From contig NZ_JAQIYM010000090.1 in assembly GCF_028823535.1 (NCBI RefSeq), forward strand, positions 372,001-436,000: 64,000 nucleotides of DNA, given 5' to 3'. Origin of the DNA: Pseudomonas serbica. GTDB lineage: Bacteria > Pseudomonadota > Gammaproteobacteria > Pseudomonadales > Pseudomonadaceae. Below, piece by piece: positions 1 to 8,668 of the stretch; positions within the stretch are counted from its first letter, which is position 1; every line of letters starts with the position of its first letter. The position numbers and the translations under genes were made by a program. Below the pieces are notes generated by a model. That model did not search any database, was not told where the DNA came from, and saw only the letters and a list, made by a program, of their open reading frames with translations.

Positions 1-1881
1 CTTGAAATAAGCATCCCGGAACCCGTCCACCACGGTCTTTGGCAGCGTGGCCGAGGCAATGATCACCCGCCGACCGAATTGACCGGCGATCTCAATCAAG
101 CGCCCAATACAGATCAGGTCATCGCCTCGATAATCGTCAACTTCATCGAGAATCAAGTCTGTGGTCATCAGGTGCAAGGCCTGCAACAGGTCTTTTGACT
201 TCGCGAGGTCGATCAGGCGGATGACATGATCAACGGTCATCACCGACACGGGGGCCGAGAGCATGCGCATCAGGTGGTGATCCTCTTGCAGACAAGCCAA
301 TTGCAGGGTTGCCCGCTGCGAGCCGTGGTAAACCACTGAATACTGCTCGGCGCCGGGCTCACTCAGCCGGTTGTCGGTACCAATGTCCTTAAGCCGCTGC
401 CGGCTGGCGGCGCGGACTGTTTTCTTTTGCTCCCGGAAACGCCGCTTCAGCACGTCGTCGCCCACGAACATCGCCACCTGATCGGGCCTGAAGCCTACGG
501 TGTCACTCAAATAGGCACTGGATGTCTGGAACGTCAGCGAGCGCATGCTCAGGAGCACGGAAAAACGAGGATGCTGGCGGGACGAAGTCATGATGGCCGC
601 ACAAGCACGTGTCTTCCCCCTGCCCGTGCCTGCCGCCACAACGCAGAAGAAACCCTTTTCCGTTTGTGCATAGCGCTGCATGTGTTGCTGGGCATAGCCC
701 TGCCAGGCATACGGTGACTCAACAATGCTTTCCGGCACCCGAAGGGAAGCCGGCTTGTCGGCCCTGCCGAGCTTCACCGGATCGAACATGCCCGGCGCCT
801 GCTGAATGAATAACCCACGCAAAATCTGTTCGGCGAAATCGCCGGCTTTGCGCAGGTGCACATGGAGCCTATCGGCGAGGCGTGGGCTGTTCTCGGCCAT
901 TTTGGTGTTGGCAAACAGAAGATTGTCCGCTTCACCGGTGAAAACCTGCTTTACGGCATCACAGGAGGCCTCATAGTCACCCAAGACCAGGCTTAAACGA
1001 CCTACCCTGACCAGCGAGGTCATCCAGGATGTAGCCGCACCGAAGCCCTTATCGGCACCGTCTCCGCCGCAGGTGAACATCTCCTGCTCAAACCCCGGCC
1101 ATTTCTCCCGTAAGTCCAACAGCTGTTGGACACTTTCAACCACCGCCGCCCGCCACTGGCCATGGCGCCATGGCTGATCAGCAGCCGGGAGTTTCAGGAA
1201 ATCGCCCAGGCGTTCAATGTTGGCCAGGCTAAACTCCCCTGACTCTTCGCACGTCACAATGCCAAAGTGGTGATTGAGTACGCTGATGAAACTGCCTTCG
1301 CGTTTCAGCCAGCCACCTGTGGGCAACTTGTGATGTGTGAAAACCAGCCACAACACACTCATCCACAACGGGAACTTTGCCCAGCGGCTGGCGTTGTTCA
1401 GGCTCAGGCGCTTCGCGAAATGGTTGAGTTCTGCCACCGAGGTAGAGCCGCGACTGGCCCCAGCCATCTTCAGGGCGACTTGGATATGCTCGTCGATCTC
1501 CAGGCGCATAGGCTCACTATCCAGCCAGGCTCGTTGTGATTCGAAGGCATCAAAGACACCCCTTGGGCTGCTCAGTTGCTCAAGCCAAGCCTCAGGGTCT
1601 GCGACATCGATCAGCAGCGCACTGACAACCTCATGCCGAATCGGATCATTACCCTCACCTTCGGCCAACGTGCCGGCGACGGCTTTTGTCAATTTACGGC
1701 TAAAGCCGACAGTGCCTTTGCCCAGGTCATGAAACAAACCGGCCAGGCGGACGGTGATTGCCAGGTATTCGAGTAAAGGACTTTGGGCTAGCGTGATGGA
1801 CTGGCCGCCCGGCGCATCCGGCCACAGGGGCAAACGATAACGAGCACAGGCAGGCTGAGCAGAATTCAAAGAATCAGGCAC
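1..1881 (-). CDS. Cas3-like HD nuclease/helicase (type I-F-like), C-terminus beyond window edge
   Basis: I translated 627 codons by eye from a GTG at 1881 (in-frame stop just upstream; a CGGA ribosome site about 9 nt before) to the window edge. Visible motifs in order: an HD motif FHDLGK near residue 50, a later HH pair in FTHHKLP, a Walker A AGTGRGKT, a DExD-type box LILDEVDDY and an ASATLP motif III. This order and the LILDEVDDY...ASATLP spacing resemble type I-F Cas3, which pairs HD nuclease and SF2 helicase domains to degrade DNA. Type I-F Cas3 normally carries a Cas2 domain at its N-terminus; here the HD domain begins almost at the start codon, so none is present. Whether cascade genes or an array lie to the left cannot be seen. 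A stand-alone HD-helicase in another defence or plasmid system is the alternative. Confidence 0.75.
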   Translation of the reverse strand, partial: MPDSLNSAQPACARYRLPLWPDAPGGQSITLAQSPLLEYLAITVRLAGLFHDLGKGTVGFSRKLTKAVAGTLAEGEGNDPIRHEVVSALLIDVADPEAWLEQLSSPRGVFDAFESQRAWLDSEPMRLEIDEHIQVALKMAGASRGSTSVAELNHFAKRLSLNNASRWAKFPLWMSVLWLVFTHHKLPTGGWLKREGSFISVLNHHFGIVTCEESGEFSLANIERLGDFLKLPAADQPWRHGQWRAAVVESVQQLLDLREKWPGFEQEMFTCGGDGADKGFGAATSWMTSLVRVGRLSLVLGDYEASCDAVKQVFTGEADNLLFANTKMAENSPRLADRLHVHLRKAGDFAEQILRGLFIQQAPGMFDPVKLGRADKPASLRVPESIVESPYAWQGYAQQHMQRYAQTEKGFFCVVAAGTGRGKTRACAAIMTSSRQHPRFSVLLSMRSLTFQTSSAYLSDTVGFRPDQVAMFVGDDVLKRRFREQKKTVRAASRQRLKDIGTDNRLSEPGAEQYSVVYHGSQRATLQLACLQEDHHLMRMLSAPVSVMTVDHVIRLIDLAKSKDLLQALHLMTTDLILDEVDDYRGDDLICIGRLIEIAGQFGRRVIIASATLPKTVVDGFRDAYFK

Positions 1882-2139
1882 GCAGAGATGTCCGTAGCTT
1901 CACGGTGAGCGTTGTGCGTCAGTGCGTGAGGACAAATAGCCGCTGGCGCGAAGAGAACGACTTCTCCGCCTATGCCCGCCCCGGAGCGTGTTGAAGCTGC
2001 CAGGTTGCCGATTTGACGATTGATCCAATCTTAAGCAGTATATTGCCAGATTCGGTGAATTTGAAGCGTAGATTTATGTGGCCCCAACGCCATTTTCCGG
2101 ATCATGACGAACAAATGGAAACCTCTTAAGGAGATACAC

Positions 2140-2466
2140 ATGGATAATCAGCTGAAACCGCAAAAATTGACCAGGAAAATTTTCATCCTGGACACGGGCG
2201 TTTTACTTGTTTCGTTGATGTTTGGGTTCGCAGCGGCATATTTTATACCGGTCTCACCCAAGGCCTATTTGGCATGCTCTTTTATCCTGGCTCTTATCTT
2301 CATGCTCTTGGTTTTTTCCGTAGTCTTCGCGGACACCTCCAGAAATTCCGGAGCGAGACGTCGAACATCTGATGGCGCTAGTGGCGGATGGTTTGGCGGC
2401 GAGAGCTGTGGGGGTGACGGTTGCGGCGGCGATGGTGGAGGCGCAGATGGCGGTGGCGGCATCTAA
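2140..2466 (+). CDS. Small membrane protein with Gly/Cys-rich tail
   Basis: 108 residues. The start is placed at the ATG preceded by AAGGAGATACAC, a strong ribosome site, rather than the earlier in-frame ATG at 2104. Two hydrophobic segments (about residues 15-37 and 45-65) are followed by a short basic stretch and a tail of about 35 residues made almost only of Gly, Asp and Ser with two Cys (ESCGGDGCGGDGGG pattern). The gene at 2643 encodes the same architecture. No function recognised; similar Gly/Cys tails occur on assorted bacterial membrane proteins. Confidence 0.7.
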   Translation: MDNQLKPQKLTRKIFILDTGVLLVSLMFGFAAAYFIPVSPKAYLACSFILALIFMLLVFSVVFADTSRNSGARRRTSDGASGGWFGGESCGGDGCGGDGGGADGGGGI

Positions 2467-2484
2467 GTCCGAAAATGGCTAGCT

Positions 2485-2586
2485 AGGCCGTTCAAAGTCA
2501 TGACTATGCAGGGCTTCTGACGCTCACCCACAGGCCGTTTATCGGCAAATTTCCGTGGTGTGCGAGCGTTGGCCAACTAGGCCGTT
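2485..2586. repeat. Three evenly spaced AGGCCGTT copies
   Basis: The octamer AGGCCGTT occurs at 2485, 2532 and 2579, exactly 47 bp apart each time, in the gap between the two Gly-tail membrane genes. The first and third copies share a longer core CTAGGCCGTTC. Could be protein-binding sites; chance is not excluded. Confidence 0.35.
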
Positions 2587-2642
2587 CTAACGTAGTTCTA
2601 CGCTACTCAAAACTTCCTACACACAGCCGAAAGAGGTCACTC

Positions 2643-2990
2643 TTGAAAAAGACCCGTATGGAAATGTTGCAACCTGAGCCGCTTAAAGAGCTCTGGTATG
2701 TTAAACATCAATCATGGCTAATTGTTCTTGGGTGTTTGAGCACCGGCTTTGCTGCTGGCGCCTTTTTGGGGCTGCCCACCGAGCCGACTGTTATTCTATC
2801 GTTGGCCATCGCCGCCATATTTATGTTCCTCACATTTTCTGTGATCTATTTACTGAGCCCTGGTCAAGGGCATGGGAGTAGAAGGAATTTTTTTGGAATT
2901 GAAGTAGACGATTCTTTTGGTACGCACGGAGACAGCTGTGGTGGCAGTCACGGCTGCGGGAGTGGTGATGGCGGTGGTGACGGAGACTGA
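2643..2990 (+). CDS. Small membrane protein with Gly/Cys-rich tail (paralogue-like)
   Basis: 115 residues from a TTG start that sits 7 nt after AAAGAGG; the next ATG (2658) is too far from that site. Two hydrophobic segments (about 25-45 and 50-70), then a soluble stretch and a Gly/Asp/Ser tail with two Cys (DSCGGSHGCGSGDGGG pattern). Same layout as the product at 2140, although the soluble parts differ. Function unknown. Downstream to 3262 there is no gene; a perfect TATAAT lies at 3141-3146 among CTGCAG/TTGCAG-containing short repeats, but I cannot pair it with a convincing -35. Confidence 0.65.
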   Translation: MKKTRMEMLQPEPLKELWYVKHQSWLIVLGCLSTGFAAGAFLGLPTEPTVILSLAIAAIFMFLTFSVIYLLSPGQGHGSRRNFFGIEVDDSFGTHGDSCGGSHGCGSGDGGGDGD

Positions 2991-3262
2991 TCTACCTTGG
3001 CTTCATCGGCCAAAGGCCTGATATACGAGGCTTGTAACCCTCGCGCTCAGAGTTTTCGTAGACAGCTTTCAGTGGGGAGTGAACATTGGCAGTTCAGCAA
3101 GCTTCAATTTTTTCCAGAAGCACGACACAGCTGCAGGTAATATAATTAGTCTGCAGTTAAACTTTGTTAGTTGCAGCTTAATAAATACTTTCATAAATCT
3201 CTTAACTTGCTTCGTTTATTAGCTTAGACTTGAATCCACAACCAACAAAGGAGCTATACCAC

Positions 3263-3601
3263 ATGACAAGTCAATTCTTCGGCGGCCCTCTACAACTAAA
3301 AAGAGGCCAGGAAGTTTATGTAGTCCGAGAGGATCAGGTGGTGAAGATGTACTTCTTCAACTTCACCCACGACAAATGTATCCTAAAGCTCCAGGCCATT
3401 TCGCCAGAGACGGCCTCGATGCCCTGCTTTTATCCTGCTGAGGATGTGCACCTCTCGGAAAAGGACGCGTTGCGCAGCATGAAAAAGGCGCTTGAAGCTC
3501 AGATGAAGGATCTAGAGCAGCGTCATTTTGCGCTGTCGCAAACATTGGCCAGCGCGATCATGAAAGAAATCAACCAGGACAGCGCCAACCCCAAACCATG
3601 A
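3263..3601 (+). CDS. Hypothetical protein, upstream partner of the sulfite-oxidase-like gene
   Basis: 112 residues. The ATG at 3263 follows AAAGGAG at a normal distance, so it is preferred to the upstream TTG at 3230. The N-terminal half looks like a small beta domain (KRGQEVYVV, VVKMYFF), and the C-terminal half (about 70-100) is a charged helix. No family recognised. The stop overlaps the next start as ATGA, so the two genes are probably translated together. Confidence 0.6.
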   Translation: MTSQFFGGPLQLKRGQEVYVVREDQVVKMYFFNFTHDKCILKLQAISPETASMPCFYPAEDVHLSEKDALRSMKKALEAQMKDLEQRHFALSQTLASAIMKEINQDSANPKP

Positions 3602-4392
3602 GCGATCCAACCGATGCGGACGATTCAAAACTGACCAGGGCGAAACTCGACTTTGCTGAGCAAGGTCGGTTTCTGACCGGGATGATCTCATCCCCTGAGG
3701 AGGATCGCCTGCCGCCTGGACAGTCATGGGTCAAAGGGTTTCCGACGCTCGATCTGGGCATTAAACCGGAGATCTCGACCAGCGAATGGTCGCTGCAGAT
3801 CTTCGGCGCCGTCGACACGCCGGCGATCATCACCTGGGACAATCTCGTCGCCGATTTGCCGCAGGTCGAAACGATGGTGGACATACACTGCGTCACGAGC
3901 TGGTCGCACCAGGACTGTACCTGGCAAGGCGTACGCACCGCAGATGCACTTAAGCTGGCCAACCCTGATCCGAACGCCAAATTCGTCCTGGTGCACAGTG
4001 CCGACGGCTACAGCACCAATCTCTCGATGGAGGACTTCCTCGGCGACGATTGCCTGATTGCCCACACCATGAAAGGGAGCCCACTGTCCATCGACAACGG
4101 CTCCCCCGCCCGCCTCGTAATTCCGCACCTGTACTTTTGGAAAAGTTCTAAATGGATCACGAAGATTGAGGTGCTGCTGGAGGATGAGCCTGGCTACTGG
4201 GAGCTGCGCAACTATCACAACCGGGGCAATCCCTGGTCTGAAGAGCGCTACGGTAGACCGATCAAGGAACCACGCAAGACTGTTGCATTACCTCTGGAAG
4301 CGGAGAGTGAAATATTGCCTGAATTGCCAGTGGTCGTTGTCCGTCATAGCCTGATGATTCGTTTGCTCAAATGGCTGGGCATCCGCCGATAA
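3598..4392 (+). CDS. Molybdopterin-dependent sulfite-oxidase-like oxidoreductase
   Basis: 264 residues. The core (about 20-225) resembles the short bacterial sulfite-oxidase-like oxidoreductases (YuiH type). The motif VDIHCVTSWS carries the Cys (about residue 98) expected to bind the molybdenum of the cofactor, followed by the GSPARLVIPHLYFWKSSKWI stretch typical of the family. There is no signal peptide, twin-arginine motif or haem domain, so a cytoplasmic location is likely. A basic/hydrophobic extension of about 35 residues follows the core. It overlaps the preceding small gene by 4 bp. The physiological substrate cannot be read from sequence. Confidence 0.85.
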   Translation: MSDPTDADDSKLTRAKLDFAEQGRFLTGMISSPEEDRLPPGQSWVKGFPTLDLGIKPEISTSEWSLQIFGAVDTPAIITWDNLVADLPQVETMVDIHCVTSWSHQDCTWQGVRTADALKLANPDPNAKFVLVHSADGYSTNLSMEDFLGDDCLIAHTMKGSPLSIDNGSPARLVIPHLYFWKSSKWITKIEVLLEDEPGYWELRNYHNRGNPWSEERYGRPIKEPRKTVALPLEAESEILPELPVVVVRHSLMIRLLKWLGIRR

Positions 4393-4434
4393 ATAGCCGA
4401 GAATTGCCCATCTAAAAATCGACAGAGAAGTCCC

Positions 4435-4815
4435 ATGAGCCTTGAACCCGATTTCGCACCTGAGTTAACCGCTTTGGTCAGCTCAGCGATCAAAGCAGAT
4501 GCCTCAAACCTTGATTTTTTGATGCATCACGATGAGATCAATGTGAATTTCCGGGTGAACGGGGTTCATGAGCTACACAGCGGCTTAAGCATCGAGCAAA
4601 AAAAGTCGGTATTGACCGAAATTCATTGCAAGCTGCTCGGCCACGAGAAAGTTTCCTATGACCGCTACGAAGATGCGGTTTTTCATCTTCCGCACGAAGA
4701 ATGGCAGTCGATCCGCGTGCGCCTGGCAATGGCGCCGTACCTGAACGGCTGCATGATTCTCATGAGGCTTTTGCGGGTAGAGCCAAATACCAAGCCGGTA
4801 ACCGATTCGGTATAG
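4435..4815 (+). CDS. Stand-alone domain resembling N-terminus of PilB/PilT/DotB-type ATPases
   Basis: 126 residues, RBS AGAGAAG. The pattern ALVSSAIKADASNLDFL, then a VNFRVNGVHEL strand pair, then a helix, then IRVRLAMAP..NGCMILMRLLRV matches the layout of the PAS-like N-terminal domain that precedes the RecA-like ATPase core in type IV pilus and secretion ATPases (ASDIH...RYRVDG...R.S..P...G....RLL). The protein ends where the ATPase core would begin, so it cannot hydrolyse ATP alone. It may regulate or cap a full-length ATPase encoded elsewhere. The similarity is by eye only. Confidence 0.5.
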   Translation: MSLEPDFAPELTALVSSAIKADASNLDFLMHHDEINVNFRVNGVHELHSGLSIEQKKSVLTEIHCKLLGHEKVSYDRYEDAVFHLPHEEWQSIRVRLAMAPYLNGCMILMRLLRVEPNTKPVTDSV

Positions 4816-4823
4816 CTCTTTGC

Positions 4824-5063
4824 TCAATCTTCGCTACCATGAATCCGCTGCCACGCCGCTCGAGGGTCACTTGCAGACAACTCGGCCAACTCCGGCGCCA
4901 AGGCGTGCAAGACGTTCCAGGCCTGCGCAACAGCTTTGTGATGCTCCCGAAAGTACTGGATAGAGACTAACTCGCCAAGCGCAAGCTTCAAGCGTTCGTC
5001 CGTCAACTCCGGGATCTCGGCACGCGGCACATACTCAATCCCATCAACCGTAACTGTCGCCAT
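4824..5063 (-). CDS. Hypothetical protein, 79 aa
   Basis: Short protein starting MATVTVDGIEYVPRAEIPEL, a pattern seen in small phage and plasmid proteins with an N-terminal beta hairpin, followed by helices. Convergent with the gene ending at 4815, and 5 bp downstream of the next minus-strand gene, with which it is probably co-transcribed. Function unknown. Confidence 0.6.
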   Translation of the reverse strand: MATVTVDGIEYVPRAEIPELTDERLKLALGELVSIQYFREHHKAVAQAWNVLHALAPELAELSASDPRAAWQRIHGSED

Positions 5064-5068
5064 CTCGG

Positions 5069-5302
5069 TTAATCACTCTCGACCATAATGTTTGGCTGGA
5101 AGAAATCGCACTCACCATCATTGTCCGGCCAAATCCCCTGCTTGAAGAACACGTTGGTTGGCGGCGGCGAGCACATCAACACCGGGATCCTGACATCGAT
5201 CACCGCTTCACACCTTCCGGCGACCTTCTTCTTGATCCGCCCACTGTCCGTCCTCGTCCATGTTGAGAATTTGCAGTCCACGCATTTCACGCAATTTGCC
5301 AT
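5069..5302 (-). CDS. Cysteine-rich small protein, possible zinc binder
   Basis: 77 residues, RBS AAGGAAAA directly before the ATG. Five cysteines lie in CVKCVDC..., GRCEA and MCSPPP contexts, with one more in GECDFF near the C-terminus; such spacing suggests metal binding. Similar short Cys proteins occur in phages and plasmids. No family assigned. Confidence 0.6.
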   Translation of the reverse strand: MANCVKCVDCKFSTWTRTDSGRIKKKVAGRCEAVIDVRIPVLMCSPPPTNVFFKQGIWPDNDGECDFFQPNIMVESD

Positions 5303-5341
5303 GGCAATTTTCCTTAATGTTGGCTGATAAATGGGCTGGAA

Positions 5342-5671
5342 TTAAGCAGCCGGCGCACTCTTCTTTTTTCGTTTCTTCAACTGAAATGACAAAGGCGAAG
5401 CCTTGTTAGTTGAGTCGACATCGACATCGAAGTCGTAACCGCTGCGCACTACCAACTCCAGGAGCGCTTCGATTGAGAACTTTTCGAGCTTGCCTTTAAT
5501 CAGGTTGCTCATCCGTGGTTCAGTGATGTTCAACGCCCTTGCTGCGGCCACCTGCGTCCAACCCTTTTGGCGGATCAGATGGGTCAGCATCATGAAGAGG
5601 TTCACCTTCAGGTGCTTCATGTTTGATTCAATCGGATCTTCAGTAAACATCGCGAACAGATTCTGCGTCAT
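5342..5671 (-). CDS. XRE-family helix-turn-helix regulator
   Basis: 109 residues from the ATG at 5671 (a TTG 9 nt further upstream is also possible). The centre carries an HTH with the pattern GWTQVAAARALNITEPRMSNLIKGKLEKFS, the signature of single-domain XRE regulators often found as HigA-type antitoxins. A highly basic C-terminus ends in a KKRKKKS run. The neighbouring gene upstream (5813) does not look like a HigB toxin, so an antitoxin role is not supported by context. Likely a DNA-binding regulator. Confidence 0.75.
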   Translation of the reverse strand: MTQNLFAMFTEDPIESNMKHLKVNLFMMLTHLIRQKGWTQVAAARALNITEPRMSNLIKGKLEKFSIEALLELVVRSGYDFDVDVDSTNKASPLSFQLKKRKKKSAPAA

Positions 5672-5812
5672 GCGGCTCAAATCTCAGCAGGAGAAACCGG
5701 TACTGCAGTCGCAACAAGCAACTGCTTTGCTAAAACAAATCTTATCAGTACCGATAACTTTCGCAAGGGCTATTTTCCGCTCCCAAGAGGTGACCGCTCG
5801 ATCAGTGTGCGG

Positions 5813-6262
5813 TCACACGAAATCGCTAGCTGCAAACTCACCAACCGCAAGCATGAAGCCTCTCCATTGCTCGGTATTGAAGCGCAACGGTTTATGCTTC
5901 TGCTCATCTCCAATCCAAAAACCACAGGAAGTAAGCTCCATCATCATCGATCTGTCTGGGTTCCACCAGGCGCCGCGTAGTGAAGTCCCCCACTCAATGC
6001 GTTTGGCAAAGAACGGCATGTTGCACATCAGCAAAAACCACCGGTAGTTATCTTCGTCCTGGACATACTCAGACGCGGTTCTTTTGGTGATTGCCAAGCA
6101 TACCTCGACAGCCTTCGACGCAAAGAGCTTGGACATCCCTTCGTCGTAGGTTGTGAAGTCGAAAATGTGATCGGCGAGAAAGACCAGCGGGCTTTCAGAT
6201 GGGCATTCGCCGTGCAGCTTTTCTGTGTTGAAGCTGTGTTCCAACAGTTGTTTGTAGTCCAT
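5813..6262 (-). CDS. Hypothetical protein, 149 aa
   Basis: Starts MDYKQLLEHSFNTEKLHGEC. It is rich in aromatic residues (YRWFLLMCNMPFFAKRIEWG; AWWNPD), with no signal peptide or membrane segment. No family recognised. The upstream region to 6414 lies between divergent genes. Confidence 0.55.
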   Translation of the reverse strand: MDYKQLLEHSFNTEKLHGECPSESPLVFLADHIFDFTTYDEGMSKLFASKAVEVCLAITKRTASEYVQDEDNYRWFLLMCNMPFFAKRIEWGTSLRGAWWNPDRSMMMELTSCGFWIGDEQKHKPLRFNTEQWRGFMLAVGEFAASDFV

Positions 6263-6414
6263 CTGTGCGCGTGCACCCGGTCGAGTTTGTCCTGAAATGA
6301 GCTCATCAGGTACGCTGAAGGCTCTGAGCTACGCAGTCGGCAACGTTTTCCAACTGCGACTTTCAAGTTTATAAGGCCACAAAGGCTTTATCTACCTTTT
6401 CCCTGGTGTGCCCG

Positions 6415-6915
6415 ATGATCAATAATTTTGATACAGCAGATCTCAAAAAATTTCTGTCCAGCGACGACCTCAAGCAGCTACTGGCCGTAGACTCGTCCAA
6501 AGCTTTTTCTGAGCTTTGGCCAGACTGGCGCTCTGGGCAGCGCGAATACGCTGACAGCTCAGTTGGCATTGAAAAGTTAGGAGTGGTTCTGCTGAACACA
6601 CCCATGGTTGATTTCGATGAACCGGAGGAGTCAACAAAGGTTGAAGTCGTAAAACTGTACGGAACCCATGAACTACCGTTTAGGGTCATCGGTGAGTGCT
6701 ACTACGAGGACGTGTTCGGCCAGTCGAGCGAAACGATTTTGAAGCACTTTGCGACGGTCGTGGAAGCCGCCAACTACGCCATTGCTGCGCATCAAGCCCG
6801 CTCCTTCGAACCTGCGCGAATTGAGGAGCACCTTCAGGCCCTGAAGGCAGTCGAGGGGGCTGTGAGAGCCACCCGGCGCAGTGTTAAACCAGAAAGCGAC
6901 GAGTTTTCGCCGTAG
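6415..6915 (+). CDS. Hypothetical acidic protein
   Basis: 166 residues from the ATG at 6415 (a GTG 9 nt upstream is the alternative). Soluble and acidic, with a central beta-rich part (KLGVVLLNTP, VEVVKLYG) and a C-terminal helical half. No motifs recognised. Convergent with the minus-strand gene ending at 6937. Confidence 0.55.
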   Translation: MINNFDTADLKKFLSSDDLKQLLAVDSSKAFSELWPDWRSGQREYADSSVGIEKLGVVLLNTPMVDFDEPEESTKVEVVKLYGTHELPFRVIGECYYEDVFGQSSETILKHFATVVEAANYAIAAHQARSFEPARIEEHLQALKAVEGAVRATRRSVKPESDEFSP

Positions 6916-6936
6916 TTCCTGGCTCAAGCATGGCGG

Positions 6937-7632
6937 CTATGGCCCAGCCGGCGCGGTATCGAGGTTTTTCTCTTTGTATCGCTGGGCTTGCCGCTGCCCT
7001 TCTTCCGCCCCCTTCATTAGGGTCGCCTGCAAAAACAACTTCTGGTGGATCTCCCCCAAAGCCACCTGAAACTGACTCGATAATTTTGGCTCCAAACGAG
7101 CCCCAAAGGCTTGGGCCTTTTTCTCATCGAAGCCCACCAAATCGTTGTGTTCCCGGCGAAAACTCATCATCGCCGCCCTGAGGAAATTCACACTAAAACC
7201 CATTTTGCTGTCGGCAGGTCTGGGGGCGAAGTCGGCGTAGGTCTGAAGTAAATCGTGCAGATCCTTGGCCACCGGAAGCAGCTGCTGGAAGCCCGCCATA
7301 TTCTTGATGTTCGGCAAGGCGCTTTGAGCGAAATTCACGGACATGGCATAGGCCATTTCAGGCGTTATTTTAGCCTCTCGCAGCGCAGGAGCCCATGGGT
7401 CAACATTGCAGCCGTATTTTTGAGCGATGTTATCCAGGTCTTCAAGGTAGCGGCCAAACGTCAGTTCAATTTGGTTACTCATGACTGGGGGTATGACCTG
7501 GAACACCTGTTGAATGCTTAAATTCTCGCGCTCCTCCAGGAAAATACTCAAACGGGGCTCAAGGAACGTTGCCGAATAGAAAAAATTCCGGTGTGAGTCT
7601 CGGCTGCGTCCTTTAAATACTGGCGTTATCAT
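6937..7632 (-). CDS. Hypothetical protein, 231 aa
   Basis: The start is placed at the ATG at 7632, which has GGAG 5 nt upstream; an upstream in-frame ORF extension to 7743 lacks a better site. The N-terminal half has a beta pattern; the C-terminal half (about 100-220) is helical, with a Gln/Lys-rich final helix (EEGQRQAQRYKEKN). No family recognised. Confidence 0.6.
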   Translation of the reverse strand: MITPVFKGRSRDSHRNFFYSATFLEPRLSIFLEERENLSIQQVFQVIPPVMSNQIELTFGRYLEDLDNIAQKYGCNVDPWAPALREAKITPEMAYAMSVNFAQSALPNIKNMAGFQQLLPVAKDLHDLLQTYADFAPRPADSKMGFSVNFLRAAMMSFRREHNDLVGFDEKKAQAFGARLEPKLSSQFQVALGEIHQKLFLQATLMKGAEEGQRQAQRYKEKNLDTAPAGP

Positions 7633-7798
7633 GAAGACTCCATCGCCTGGCGTGAGGCAGGCACTTTCGGGGGTTAAATATTCATAGAGATTGTGTGTAT
7701 ATTGACACTTAAGTAGAGCTTGGGTAAATCGCCGCTCCCGCACTCTAGCCCCGGTACGCCCACTTGGCTCTTGTGCACCTCACAAAGGTACAACGATC

Positions 7799-8608
7799 AT
7801 GCTGGTACTTAATCCCCGCACCGCCATGCTCAGCTATGAGGATCAGGATATCCCGGCTGAAGATGTACTCATGTTCATCGATGCTGAATTCGACCTTAGC
7901 CCTGACTCACCAGCCCCTCTTACCCTCTTAACCATGAAGCGGCTGCTCCTCAACTATCCACTCCTGCAGCAGCTCAACGGCTGGGCTGAGGCGCTGCTTG
8001 AAGACGCCGAGGGGATCCGCCCAAGACTGGTCAACAGTGCCAGCCTCCAGCCACAGATAGGTGACCCTGGGTTCACCCATTTGGAACTGCAAAAAACGCG
8101 TATCGCGACGTTCTCAGAGTTGACGCTCGTCAAAATCACTTTGGATATCGACGAAAAGGTCATCAACATCAATGGTGAAGTGCCGGCAGAGATGACGGCC
8201 ACCTACGAAGATGTGCCGTCCGTGACCATCACCGACGAGGTCAATTTGTATGGCATTAAAGGCAGCAGTCGTTACAGCCTGGCAATGACCAGGCTGCACC
8301 AGATCTTCTATCTACCTATCGTCTTAGCCCCTGCCCTCAACGTACAGGCGATGGAGGTGGCGACCGAAGATCGAACCGCCATCGAACAGAGCGCTACGAG
8401 CCGCATCAAAATTCTTCAAGACGGCCACCAGATCAGTCTGCGCGAGCTGCTTCATGCGGTGCTGATGGACATGAACCTCGATCACGAAGAGTTGTACGAG
8501 ATCGACAGGGAAACGCTGATGACCGAAATAGCCAAAGCGGAATTGGCCAAACTGTCGGATGATGGTCAGGAAGCGGCTGAAGCCGTCGAAGAGACCGAAG
8601 GCAGCTAA
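7799..8608 (+). CDS. Hypothetical acidic protein, 269 aa
   Basis: Soluble, strongly acidic, ending in an EAAEAVEETEGS tail. The middle (about 90-150) alternates short strands (ITLDIDEKVININGEVPAE). No catalytic motif is visible. Followed by a bidirectional hairpin at 8625 and convergent with the Gly-tail membrane gene at 8669. Confidence 0.6.
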   Translation: MLVLNPRTAMLSYEDQDIPAEDVLMFIDAEFDLSPDSPAPLTLLTMKRLLLNYPLLQQLNGWAEALLEDAEGIRPRLVNSASLQPQIGDPGFTHLELQKTRIATFSELTLVKITLDIDEKVININGEVPAEMTATYEDVPSVTITDEVNLYGIKGSSRYSLAMTRLHQIFYLPIVLAPALNVQAMEVATEDRTAIEQSATSRIKILQDGHQISLRELLHAVLMDMNLDHEELYEIDRETLMTEIAKAELAKLSDDGQEAAEAVEETEGS

Positions 8609-8624
8609 ACGTCAGAAACAAAAA

Positions 8625-8646
8625 GGCCCCAATGCAAGATGGGGCC
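8625..8646. terminator. Intrinsic hairpin between convergent genes
   Basis: GGCCCCA, a loop, then TGGGGCC, flanked by an A-run on the left, so it may serve both converging transcripts. Confidence 0.6.
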
Positions 8647-8668
8647 TCATTATTTGAGCTTCAGCGGT

